From Thermoplasmata archaeon (GTDB lineage: Archaea > Thermoplasmatota > Thermoplasmata > Thermoplasmatales > Thermoplasmataceae): DNA of 18,057 nt. The notes below the pieces were generated by a model. That model was not told the DNA's origin. It saw nothing but the letters and a program-made list of their open reading frames with translations, and searched no databases. Both the position numbers and the translations under genes were made by a program. Shown piece after piece: positions 1 to 7,079 of this stretch. The stretch spans positions 1 to 18,057 of the forward strand of contig JAKAQT010000015.1 of assembly GCA_021819605.1 (NCBI GenBank), read 5' to 3'. Within the stretch, counting starts at the first letter, position 1, and every line of letters begins with the position of its first letter.

Positions 1-463
1 CTTCAGATTTTTTTACTGCATCATGTATGGTCTGGAGTTCAGCATCGTCTTTTGCAATACGCAGTGGAGCAGTAAAGGTATCAGCCAGGATGTCCTGACC
101 CCTGATCGCAGACCTGAGGCCACTCATCATTGAGTATGGAAGCATTCCACCAATTGCACACCTGCCCTCTGGCAGTGATGATGCAAGCATGGCATATGGA
201 TCCTGTTCGTCATTCCATGCCGCTATTTCCTCCACCCATGTACTTTCCTCCGCCTGTTCTTTCATCAGGGATGGGCATACAAGCAACACCCTGTCAGGAG
301 TGATGACAAGCACAGCCAGCCTTTCCATGGATTCCGCTTCAAATCCGGTGAAATAGAAGAAATCGGGCCCGGGAGGAATAAGCATGGACGCAATACCCTG
401 CTGCTCCAATATTTTCTGCACCTTTTCAGTCCTGGAAACATAAACTGATTTCTGGAAATACAT
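1..463 (-). CDS. Xaa-Pro peptidase (M24 family), N-terminal part, cut by window edge
   Basis: The visible 154 residues look like the creatinase-type N-terminal domain of proline-specific dipeptidases and aminopeptidases, cytosolic enzymes that cleave X-Pro bonds in short peptides. The recognisable stretch is residues 29-41, Ile-Pro-Pro-Gly-Pro-Asp-Phe-Phe-Tyr-Phe-Thr-Gly-Phe, which in this family opens the domain, and a Lys-Asp-Asp-Ala-Glu-Leu segment near residue 138, which normally leads into the pita-bread catalytic domain. The metal-binding residues would lie beyond position 1 and cannot be checked. The ATG at 463 is chosen because it starts the frame carrying these motifs and lies 9 bp after the stop of the upstream gene, with GTGAG a few bases ahead, so the two genes are probably co-transcribed. 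Family assignment is fairly secure; substrate (dipeptidase or aminopeptidase P) is not. Confidence 0.8.
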   Translation of the reverse strand, partial: MYFQKSVYVSRTEKVQKILEQQGIASMLIPPGPDFFYFTGFEAESMERLAVLVITPDRVLLVCPSLMKEQAEESTWVEEIAAWNDEQDPYAMLASSLPEGRCAIGGMLPYSMMSGLRSAIRGQDILADTFTAPLRIAKDDAELQTIHDAVKKSE

Positions 464-472
464 TGCTGCCAC

Positions 473-1060
473 TCACGCAAAGTAGGAGAGGGAATCCGAA
501 TCAAATTTCGAAATTATCCTTATGGATGAACCTGTTCCTCCGCGTACGGACAGGAGCTGCGGATACATCTGCCATATGTCCCTGCTGCTCATGGTTGTGG
601 CCGGGTGACCATCACCGAAGGTGCTTCTTGCAACTTTCTCTGTCATGATTCTGGCTTCCCTCTCGTCGATGTAACCGACGGAATGCAGATACTCATGGGT
701 CAATATCATGTACACAAATGAGTTGAACTCCAGGGGCGAGGTTGCAATTTTTGCCATCTCATCCACAAGTGCCTCATTCATCACAATATAGTTCCCTCCA
801 ACCTGCCAGAATGCGCCAAGTGTCGGCGGCAGCCGTGAAAGCGCGAGTCCGAGCCCTGCCCGTTCTTTGCCGGTGACTCTCCTCACAGATCTTTTCACCA
901 CACTGAACACTGCATCGTAATCCATGGGGGATTCCAGGTTTTCAGCCTGACCGGGCATGGGACGCACCATGCGTACCATTTTATCTGAATCAACTGAAAT
1001 GGGGCCATCCGGCGGCCTTAAACCACCCATATTGTCATCATCTGATAAAAATCTGAACAT
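473..1060 (-). CDS. Putative HExxH zinc metallopeptidase-like protein
   Basis: A 195-residue soluble protein with no signal peptide. Residues 122-126 are His-Glu-Tyr-Leu-His, followed by Ser-Val-Gly-Tyr and acidic residues at 132-135, the pattern of a zinc-binding metallopeptidase helix (HExxHxxGY). The stretch before it (about 70-121) is hydrophobic with an invariant-looking Val-Met-Asn segment, and a His-Pro pair follows near 152. I believe this is a conserved archaeal hypothetical family, but I cannot name it. Protease activity is inferred from the motif alone. The third zinc ligand is not obvious; Glu133 or Glu135 are candidates. The ATG at 1060 has AGAGGA (1068-1073) ahead of it and a TATA-like box near 1093-1106. 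It sits 9 bp upstream of the Xaa-Pro peptidase gene, so the two could form a small peptide-breakdown operon. Confidence 0.75.
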   Translation of the reverse strand: MFRFLSDDDNMGGLRPPDGPISVDSDKMVRMVRPMPGQAENLESPMDYDAVFSVVKRSVRRVTGKERAGLGLALSRLPPTLGAFWQVGGNYIVMNEALVDEMAKIATSPLEFNSFVYMILTHEYLHSVGYIDEREARIMTEKVARSTFGDGHPATTMSSRDIWQMYPQLLSVRGGTGSSIRIISKFDSDSLSYFA

Positions 1061-1092
1061 TTACATTCCTCTGCAATAATCATTATGCACGA

Positions 1093-1106
1093 CTATTTAC
1101 ATATTT
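1093..1106 (-). promoter_or_regulatory. Candidate TATA box for the metallopeptidase-like gene
   Basis: On the minus strand this reads AAATATGTAAATAG. Initiation about 25 bp downstream (near 1075) would give a leader of about 15 nt containing AGAGGA just before the ATG at 1060. Judged by eye only. Confidence 0.4.
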
Positions 1107-1130
1107 TTGCTGTGAAGGACTGCCAGCCCA

Positions 1131-1502
1131 TCATTTTCTGCCAAATATTCCCAGAAGAAGGAATGCACCCAGACCTGCAGCAAGAACCGTGACAAGCGTA
1201 AGGGGACTGTCCCTGAGAAGGTGCATCACCGGATGCTTCGCTGGATCGAAATGGTCAACATGTATGGAGTAATGTCCCGGAAACTCCACTGCATGAACTC
1301 CCCGATCGGACCCTGGAATGTTTGCTCTCCAGTCCGCTATCTGCCCCTTCGGCTCCCCGACTGATCTCTTGAACAGGCCACTTTCCTCGGGCCGTGGCGT
1401 AATTGAACCACCAAAATTTACCTTGGGCAAGGTGAGTCTTCCAGTTGCCAGGACATCAGCAATTACATTGCTCCAGAATTCATATGAGCCGTGTGAATTC
1501 AT
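1131..1502 (-). CDS. Hypothetical protein with C-terminal membrane anchor
   Basis: This 123-residue protein is not recognised. The first ~100 residues are soluble. A segment at about 54-96 looks constrained (Gly-Gln-Ile-Ala-Asp-Trp-Arg, then Gly-Val-His-Ala, His-Tyr-Ser-Ile-His-Val-Asp-His, then His-Pro-Val-Met-His-Leu-Leu-Arg-Asp). It is rich in His and Asp, which could bind metal. Residues 101-120 form one strongly hydrophobic helix ending in Gly-Arg-Lys, so the protein is probably tail-anchored with its bulk in the cytosol and the basic tip outside or at the membrane face. No N-terminal signal is seen. The stop lies 70 bp before the metallopeptidase-like gene, which has its own TATA-like box, so a shared transcript is possible but not required. 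The start at 1502 is the first ATG of the frame. Confidence 0.7.
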   Translation of the reverse strand: MNSHGSYEFWSNVIADVLATGRLTLPKVNFGGSITPRPEESGLFKRSVGEPKGQIADWRANIPGSDRGVHAVEFPGHYSIHVDHFDPAKHPVMHLLRDSPLTLVTVLAAGLGAFLLLGIFGRK

Positions 1503-1590
1503 TTCAAGCCTTCATGCTGATATGACGGAAATATTTTTTCAAAAAACCATGATGTATAAAAAACAATAATGGCGTATCTGCTGCAAACAG

Positions 1591-1599
1591 TATTTATTG
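1591..1599 (+). promoter_or_regulatory. TATA box and SD site for the MFS transporter gene
   Basis: TATTTATTG in the 149-bp divergent gap 1503-1651 is a good archaeal TATA box. Initiation about 25 bp downstream would leave a leader of about 30 nt containing GGTGA (1641-1645), a Shine-Dalgarno match 6 nt ahead of the ATG at 1652. Confidence 0.5.
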
Positions 1600-1651
1600 C
1601 ATTGAACAATACACCTGACATCTGATAAATCAGGGGCAACGGTGAACTGGT

Positions 1652-2836
1652 ATGGGCGAGGAACAGCTGAATGTGAAATCGGGAAGATTCTCGCTGCTTG
1701 TATCGGCCCTGATCATAGTTGGCATAACGGTAACCTTGAGGTCCACCAACAATATGATGATTACCACCATGCCCATATTCTCCAAGGATATCTTTAATTT
1801 CAGCAATGTTTCTGTGGGTGAACTCACCGCACTTACCTACGCGACCACTTTCCTCACAACCTTACTCCTCAACCCGCGGCTGGAAAGTGCCCAGAGAAGA
1901 AGGATTTTCATAGTTTCCATTGCAATCATTGACGTTTCGCTTGTCCTTCTTTACTTTTCAAATTCCATCAGTATCTGGCCAATAGCTGCCCTTTCAGGCG
2001 TGGCATTCGGAATGGTATTCCCGAATCTTGTAACATCGGCTTCATTGCATGGAGACCACCGTGCCCAGATGAGGCTGCTTGCAATTTATTCCGTAAGCCT
2101 GAGCCTCAGCCTTGTCATAGGGCCTGTTATTGAGACTTTTATCCTGCCGCTTGTTGGATACCGGGGGGTTTTCCTGGCATTTCTTCCCATGGGAATAATT
2201 GGAACAGCAGTTTCCCCACTGGTAAGATTCCCACAGGGAGGCAGGGAAAGGAGGGGGAGGAAAACCCTTGGCAACAGGTCACTGCATGCCTCTCTGCTCT
2301 CAATAAGCGTATACAATGTGCCATTTGCTGCCATTACTTCATTCCTGGTCATATATGCGGAGCAGAACTATCACGTTAGCAGCAGTATAGCCTATTCAGC
2401 ATTTATCGTATTCTTCGCATCGTCATTCACAACGCGCCTGCTCCTTGCATTGAAGCCAATCGAAGGACTCAGGACACCTCTGGTTATTTCGTCAGCTCTA
2501 ACCGTGGCATCACTGGTGTCCATACCTTTTATCCCATCTTTTTATGCATTCCTTGTGGTAATGGTCTTCATGGGAATACCCCATGGAAGCATATTCCCCA
2601 TAACTACCATGATGATTGCCAGAGGTACAGAACCTGAGGAGAGAAATGCTGCGAACTCCTATTTTATGGCCTATAATAACATACTCTTCATGATCATACC
2701 GGTTGTTTTCGGCTACCTGAGTTCACAGATAGGATTCCATCATGATTTCGTGATTCTTGGGATAATCTCTGCGGCATTCATAATTGCACTCATGATAATA
2801 TACGGGAAGGAAAGGAAGATATTCTACAGGAACTGA
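1652..2836 (+). CDS. Major facilitator superfamily transporter
   Basis: A 394-residue polytopic membrane protein with about 12 hydrophobic segments and a short basic central loop (about residues 192-208, rich in Arg, Lys and Gly) separating two six-helix halves, the MFS layout and length. A second conserved-looking loop, Ala-Arg-Gly-Thr-Glu-Pro-Glu-Glu-Arg-Asn-Ala-Ala-Asn near residue 325, resembles the loop of drug/metabolite exporter-like MFS proteins. The substrate cannot be read from the sequence. The ATG at 1652 is supported by GGTGA 6 nt upstream. It is transcribed alone: the preceding gene is divergent, and the next gene has its own promoter 66 bp downstream. Family call is secure from topology; function is open. 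Confidence 0.85.
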   Translation: MGEEQLNVKSGRFSLLVSALIIVGITVTLRSTNNMMITTMPIFSKDIFNFSNVSVGELTALTYATTFLTTLLLNPRLESAQRRRIFIVSIAIIDVSLVLLYFSNSISIWPIAALSGVAFGMVFPNLVTSASLHGDHRAQMRLLAIYSVSLSLSLVIGPVIETFILPLVGYRGVFLAFLPMGIIGTAVSPLVRFPQGGRERRGRKTLGNRSLHASLLSISVYNVPFAAITSFLVIYAEQNYHVSSSIAYSAFIVFFASSFTTRLLLALKPIEGLRTPLVISSALTVASLVSIPFIPSFYAFLVVMVFMGIPHGSIFPITTMMIARGTEPEERNAANSYFMAYNNILFMIIPVVFGYLSSQIGFHHDFVILGIISAAFIIALMIIYGKERKIFYRN

Positions 2837-2872
2837 CCGGCGAATTGCCGTTTCAGCATGCCATTTGAAATG

Positions 2873-2883
2873 ATTTAATATAT
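2873..2883 (+). promoter_or_regulatory. TATA box for the CBS-glyS operon (leaderless)
   Basis: ATTTAATATAT-type AT-rich box centred about 25 bp before the ATG at 2903. No Shine-Dalgarno sequence lies ahead of that ATG, so the transcript is probably leaderless. Confidence 0.5.
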
Positions 2884-2902
2884 TGCAGCGATTCACCATG
2901 CT

Positions 2903-3745
2903 ATGCCTGGAACTGCTGCCGATATAATGACACGGAATCCAATTACATACCACGTACCAAGCACCGTTGGTGAAGTCATAAAGATACTCATTAAGAACAA
3001 CATAACCGGGTTGCCGCTTGTTGACCAGTCTGGCAAATATGCTGGGGTTATCAGCCGCAGAGACATATTCGAGAATCCTGATGAGAACCAGACCGCAATG
3101 GTGATGAGGAGAGCAAAGGCAGTAACCCCCGATACCACAGTGGAGGAAGCAGCCCGTGAGATGATAAAGCAGTTCAGAAGGCACCTTGCTGTTGTTGATG
3201 ATTCCGGAAACGTTGTTGGAATACTGACTCCCCAGAATTTTCTGAGGCTTGTGAGAGAACGCTTCGGGAAGCTGAAGGTCAAGGAAATAGAAAGGAGCAT
3301 TGCAGTCCCGGTGTGGGAAGAATCCCCATTGAGCGTGGTTTCCTTCATAATGCGCGTTTCAAAGGCATACGCGTGCCCTGTTATAGATATTAACGGCGAT
3401 TTTGTTGGCCTGGTTACCGACCGGGACATATTCGACAACATCGATGTCCGGTCAAAATTCCAGTTCTCTGAAACCGGAATGGCTGATGACGAGGATCCCT
3501 GGTCCTGGGAAGGGATACGGAATGTGGTGACCTACATGATCGAGAAGAGCAATCTCGAGCTCCCTCACACGCCCGTTAAGCGGTTCATGATCAAAAATCC
3601 AGTGGTTGCAAATTCCACCGATACAGTGGAAGCCGCCGCAAAAAAGATGGAGACAGGAAACTATAACCAGCTGCCAATAGTGCAGGGAAACGGTCACCTC
3701 GATGGCATGCTTCAGGACATCCAGATTCTGAGTGTATTCCTATGA
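2903..3745 (+). CDS. Four-CBS-domain protein
   Basis: A 280-residue cytosolic protein made almost entirely of four CBS modules, about residues 1-57, 66-120, 124-180 and 222-280. Each carries the usual signs: a Met-hydrophobic start (Asp-Ile-Met-Thr at 7-10, Phe-Met-Ile-Lys-Asn-Pro at 228-233), a Leu-Pro-Val/Val-Asp strand, and a Gly-x-Ile-Ser/Thr-x-x-Asp turn (49-54, 106-111, 169-174). CBS pairs bind adenine nucleotides such as AMP, ATP or S-adenosylmethionine and usually regulate a partner. No enzymatic domain is fused here. An acidic linker at about 189-205 separates modules 3 and 4. The stop overlaps the glycyl-tRNA synthetase start by 4 bp (ATGA), so the two are translationally coupled, which suggests but does not prove a link to translation or energy status. 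Confidence 0.88.
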   Translation: MPGTAADIMTRNPITYHVPSTVGEVIKILIKNNITGLPLVDQSGKYAGVISRRDIFENPDENQTAMVMRRAKAVTPDTTVEEAAREMIKQFRRHLAVVDDSGNVVGILTPQNFLRLVRERFGKLKVKEIERSIAVPVWEESPLSVVSFIMRVSKAYACPVIDINGDFVGLVTDRDIFDNIDVRSKFQFSETGMADDEDPWSWEGIRNVVTYMIEKSNLELPHTPVKRFMIKNPVVANSTDTVEAAAKKMETGNYNQLPIVQGNGHLDGMLQDIQILSVFL

Positions 3746-5208
3746 AGGTATACGATCAGGTAGTGGAACTGGCAAAGAGGAGGGGATTTTTCTGGCCTTC
3801 ATTCTCCATATATGGCGGCGAATCTGGGCTGTATGACTACGGCCCTCTTGGAGTTCTGCTCCGGGACAACATAGTGCGCATATGGAAGGAGAGCTATCTT
3901 GCGGACGATGCAATTTTCATTGATACGCCAGTCATCGTCCCCGCTTCCGTCTTCAGGGCATCCGGGCACCTTGACAAATTTGCTGATCTTGCGACTGAAT
4001 GCTCCAAATGCCATAACAGGCAGAAGCTTGAAACTGTCCTTGAGGCTTCCGGCTTCCACAATATCATAAAGACTGTGCCGGAGGCCAATGAATTCCTTGC
4101 CAACAATGTTGTGAAATGCATTGTATGCGGAAACAGGATCACAAGCGCGACCGAATTCAAACTAATGTTCCGGATGCCATCACAGGGCAGCGTAGGGGAC
4201 CTTTATCTCAGGCCTGAGACAGCACAGGGAATATTCGTCAACTTCAAGCTCCTGAACAATTTCTACAGGAACAGGCTCCCAATGGCGGTGGCCCAGCTTG
4301 GGAAGGGTTTCAGGAATGAGATATCTCCACGCCAGAGCCTCATCAGGCTCAAGGAATTCAGCCAGGGTGAGGTCGAGGTGTTCGTGGACCCGCAGAAAAA
4401 ATTCTGGAAGGATTTCACGGGCAGCCACAGGCTTAACCTCCTCCCAAGATCGGGCGCTCCGGTCACTGCAGAGGTCACGTCTTCTGAGGCATTCCCCCTC
4501 ATGAGCAGCAACTCCATGTCATACTTCATTGACAAGACTGCCAGTATTCTCAGGGATGTGGGCATAAACCTGGACAGCGTAAGGTTCAGGCAGGTTCCCC
4601 TGAATGATCTTGCCCACTATTCATCAGACACATGGGATGTGGAAGTGCGCATTGATGATGACTGGGTTGAGGTTGTTGGCATCGCGGACCGGAATGACCT
4701 TGCAAACCACGAGAAATCAAGCGGGGAAACAATGTCCGTGAAGATGGAGGACAGGACAATAACGCCGTCCATCATAGAGCCTTCCTACGGCATTGACAGG
4801 ATATTCATCAGCGTGATGATTCATTCCTTCAGGACAAGGGAGAACGGCTTCAAGGTCCTGAGTCTTCCGGAATCAGTTTCCCCTTACCATGCTGCAGTAT
4901 TCCCACTTGTAAATAAGGATGGTCTGGATAAACTGGCCGAAAGTTTCTTTGCCAGCCTGAGAAAAAAAGACCCGTATGTTGTATACGACCAGTCCGGATC
5001 AATAGGCCGCAGGTACGCCAGGCAGGATGAAATAGGCACCCCATACTGCATAACTTTCGACAGCCAGACCCTGCAGGATTCCACAGTCACCGTCAGGGAA
5101 AGGGATTCTGCAAAGCAGGTGAGGTTCAGGACCGATGATCTGGTTTCCGCAGGAATAATCGGAAACCCGGCCATAAGAGATGCTTTCAGGCCTTCCGTAC
5201 CTCAATGA
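3742..5208 (+). CDS. glyS: Glycyl-tRNA synthetase
   Basis: Class II synthetase that charges tRNA-Gly using ATP. Class II motifs are visible: motif 1 region Tyr-Gly-Pro-Leu-Gly (33-37), the glycine-site segment Leu-Arg-Pro-Glu-Thr-Ala-Gln-Gly (156-163), motif 2 Phe-Arg-Asn-Glu-Ile-Ser-Pro-Arg (190-197) and motif 3 Pro-Ser-Tyr-Gly-Ile-Asp-Arg (347-353). Two CxxC pairs, Cys87/90 and Cys126/129, lie in the insertion between motifs 1 and 2 and look like a zinc ribbon, as in archaeal and eukaryotic GlyRS. Residues from about 375 form the C-terminal anticodon-binding domain. At 488 residues it is shorter than many archaeal GlyRS proteins, as I recall them. Translation is coupled to the CBS gene by ATGA, and the 3' end overlaps the convergent ferredoxin gene by 23 bp. 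Confidence 0.95.
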   Translation: MKVYDQVVELAKRRGFFWPSFSIYGGESGLYDYGPLGVLLRDNIVRIWKESYLADDAIFIDTPVIVPASVFRASGHLDKFADLATECSKCHNRQKLETVLEASGFHNIIKTVPEANEFLANNVVKCIVCGNRITSATEFKLMFRMPSQGSVGDLYLRPETAQGIFVNFKLLNNFYRNRLPMAVAQLGKGFRNEISPRQSLIRLKEFSQGEVEVFVDPQKKFWKDFTGSHRLNLLPRSGAPVTAEVTSSEAFPLMSSNSMSYFIDKTASILRDVGINLDSVRFRQVPLNDLAHYSSDTWDVEVRIDDDWVEVVGIADRNDLANHEKSSGETMSVKMEDRTITPSIIEPSYGIDRIFISVMIHSFRTRENGFKVLSLPESVSPYHAAVFPLVNKDGLDKLAESFFASLRKKDPYVVYDQSGSIGRRYARQDEIGTPYCITFDSQTLQDSTVTVRERDSAKQVRFRTDDLVSAGIIGNPAIRDAFRPSVPQ

Positions 5209-5386
5209 TGCCCGCTGGGCAGGATATTTCAGCCTCATGATTTGATTCGTAGTCTGAATCGCTTATTGTTTCCTGCCTGAAGCGTGCTTTTCCGTCCGTG
5301 TCCATGTACCAGTTGCTGCATAGCGCAGTGCATATTGCATCGCCCATGCATTTATCCCTTTCAATTCTGACCCTGTATGCCATCAT
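5186..5386 (-). CDS. Single-cluster ferredoxin with Asp in the cluster-binding motif
   Basis: A 66-residue electron-transfer protein. The cluster motif is Cys13-x2-Asp16-x2-Cys19-x3-Cys23 with a distal Cys56-Pro, so Asp replaces the second cysteine of the usual CxxCxxCxxxC. This is the arrangement of Pyrococcus furiosus ferredoxin, where Asp is a ligand of the [4Fe-4S] cluster and the cluster can convert to [3Fe-4S]. In that protein the cysteine matching Cys23 forms a disulfide; the partner cysteine is absent here. A longer reading frame runs upstream to 5455, but ATG 5386 is preferred: it overlaps the sufU stop (ATGATG) and has GTGA just upstream, and residues before it look like read-through of sufU in another frame. 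Last gene of the SUF operon; a role as electron donor for cluster assembly is inferred from position. Confidence 0.88.
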   Translation of the reverse strand: MMAYRVRIERDKCMGDAICTALCSNWYMDTDGKARFRQETISDSDYESNHEAEISCPAGIIEVRKA

Positions 5387-5775
5387 CTGTTCACATTTTC
5401 CCGGTTCAGCTTCGACAGGCACTTCTGAAGAGTGTTCAGCGGAAGCAGTGCACATTTTTCCCTGCTTGGGCCTAGGGGCAAGCCGATGAGATCAAGCAGG
5501 AACTGCGGCGTTATCCCCATGATCTCGTCCACACTCTTCCCCTTTGCAAGGTCTGTCACCATGGAAGCTGATCCCTGGCTTATGGAGCATCCCCTTCCTA
5601 TGAATTTTACGTCTTCCACAATATTTCCCTTCAGCTTCACAAACATCTGGACTGCGTCGCCGCACACAGGATTGTATTCCAGAAGCTGTGCGGTTGGACC
5701 CTCTATCCTGCCGTAGTTATGCGGCGATCGGTAATGATCCATGAGTATCTCGGTCTTCTCCTCCTCATCCGTCAT
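5383..5775 (-). CDS. sufU: SufU/IscU-type iron-sulfur scaffold or sulfur-transfer protein
   Basis: A 130-residue protein of the NifU N-terminal/IscU/SufU family. The three active cysteines sit in the expected motifs: Asn-Pro-Val-Cys38-Gly-Asp40, Gly-Arg-Gly-Cys63-Ser-Ile-Ser, and Arg-Glu-Lys-Cys108-Ala-Leu-Leu. The family accepts persulfide sulfur from a cysteine desulfurase and either builds clusters (IscU) or relays sulfur using a zinc-bound cysteine (SufU). The SUF context and the Gly-x-Leu-Gly-Pro-Ser-Arg run before Cys108 favour SufU. It overlaps sufS by ATGA, and the GAGGTG site for its start is encoded in the last codons of sufS, so the two are translationally coupled. Confidence 0.93.
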   Translation of the reverse strand: MTDEEEKTEILMDHYRSPHNYGRIEGPTAQLLEYNPVCGDAVQMFVKLKGNIVEDVKFIGRGCSISQGSASMVTDLAKGKSVDEIMGITPQFLLDLIGLPLGPSREKCALLPLNTLQKCLSKLNRENVNR

Positions 5776-7079
5776 CTTGAGTACACCTCTGCCGTTCTTT
5801 TCAGGGAACTGAAAAGCTTTCTCACATCTTCCTCTGTGTTGTAGATATAATATGATGCACGTGTTGTGGCAACAGTATTGAGCCTGTGGGTCAGCGGCAT
5901 TGCGCAGTGGTGCCCTGACCTCACCGCAATTCCGGATGCGTCCAGTGAGGATGCCACGTCATGGGGATGTATTGATGCCCCCACACCTATTCCATCATCT
6001 GTAAGAGCCTGATTAATAGCGAATGGCGGGATATCCCCTATTGAGAAAGAATACACAGGTCCCCTTATTTCTGTATCTCTTGGGCCGTAGGAGACAAGGC
6101 CTGGTATGTTTTCTTCCTCCTCAATTTCCAGGGTCAACCTTATGAGATCACGCCCATGCTTCATGACATTATCCATCCCGATTGATCTCAGGTAATCCAC
6201 TGCTGCAGAGAGACCTATGGCCCCTGCTATATCGGGTGTGCCCGCCTCAAACTTCTCAGGCACATCGGCCCATGTTGAATGATCCATGTAGACCTCGCTG
6301 ATCATTTCACCGCCTCCCATGAATGGGTGCATGCTTTCCAGCAGTTCCTTCCTGCCGTAAAGTACGCCGATTCCTGTGGGCCCAAGCATCTTGTGGCCTG
6401 AAAACGCCATGAAATCACATCCCAGGGCTTCGACATCAACCGGCATGTGCGGGACGCTCTGTGCGCCGTCAACTATGAATTTGGATCCGTTGTCATGTGC
6501 AATTTTTCCTATCTCACTGACAGGATTGACTGTCCCAAGGACATTTGACACGTGGGTTACGGATACTATCCTGGTCCTTGGTGATATCTTGCTCTGCAGA
6601 TCATCCAGGTCAAGCGTGCCATCAGGCTTTATGTCAGCATAGACAAGTTTTATCCCCCTGTCCTGAAGGAACTGCCACGGCACTATGTTTGAATGATGCT
6701 CCATTATGGTGATCAGGATCTCATCTCCCCGGACCAGTTCCCTTCCAAGGGTGTATGAAAGAAGATTAAGGGCCTCGGTGGCGTTCCTTACAAAGACTAT
6801 CTGCCTGGGATCACTGGAACCGATGAAGCGTGATACATTTTCCCGCGACCTGTCATACATCTCAGTGGCTTCCTCGCTAAGCCTGTATATACCACGATGC
6901 ACGTTGCTGTTGTGGTAAAGATAAAAATCTGATATTGCATTTATGACCGACAGCGGCTTCTGGCTTGTAGCCGCACTGTCAAGGTAAGTATAGCCGCTGC
7001 CCAGATTGCGGAAAATTGGGAAGTCTTCCTTAATCTGTTCCCAGGAAGGCATCCACACCAAGTCCTTCTGCATATTCAT
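5772..7079 (-). CDS. sufS: SufS cysteine desulfurase
   Basis: PLP-dependent class V aminotransferase-fold enzyme that takes sulfur from cysteine as a persulfide and passes it to SufU/SufBCD. Numbered from the ATG at 7079: Ala-Thr-Ser-Gln near 37-40, Glu-His-His-Ser-Asn (127-131), Asp204-Gly-Ala-Gln-Ser, PLP lysine in Ser-Gly-His-Lys230, and catalytic Cys392 in Arg-Ser-Gly-His-His-Cys-Ala-Met-Pro, which is the SufS rather than IscS form. A segment at about 351-370 is extra compared with E. coli SufS and resembles the stretch after it (see findings). The start is uncertain: ATG 7079 overlaps sufD by 50 bp, while ATG 7052 (Met10) would reduce the overlap to 23 bp and give the short N-terminus usual for SufS, but its GGTG is only 3 nt away. 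Confidence 0.95.
   Translation of the reverse strand: MNMQKDLVWMPSWEQIKEDFPIFRNLGSGYTYLDSAATSQKPLSVINAISDFYLYHNSNVHRGIYRLSEEATEMYDRSRENVSRFIGSSDPRQIVFVRNATEALNLLSYTLGRELVRGDEILITIMEHHSNIVPWQFLQDRGIKLVYADIKPDGTLDLDDLQSKISPRTRIVSVTHVSNVLGTVNPVSEIGKIAHDNGSKFIVDGAQSVPHMPVDVEALGCDFMAFSGHKMLGPTGIGVLYGRKELLESMHPFMGGGEMISEVYMDHSTWADVPEKFEAGTPDIAGAIGLSAAVDYLRSIGMDNVMKHGRDLIRLTLEIEEEENIPGLVSYGPRDTEIRGPVYSFSIGDIPPFAINQALTDDGIGVGASIHPHDVASSLDASGIAVRSGHHCAMPLTHRLNTVATTRASYYIYNTEEDVRKLFSSLKRTAEVYSR

Noticed and set aside
265..504. 79-residue minus-strand frame at the left edge
   Set aside because: It is a shadow of the Xaa-Pro peptidase frame, which carries the family motifs and a plausible start at 463.
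2723..3441. Minus-strand frames of 153 and 182 residues over the CBS gene
   Set aside because: The plus-strand CBS protein has clear domain motifs and a promoter; the antisense frames show none.
5387..5455. N-terminal 23-residue extension of the ferredoxin
   Set aside because: It reads sufU codons in another frame; ATG 5386 overlaps the sufU stop and gives a normal ferredoxin N-terminus.
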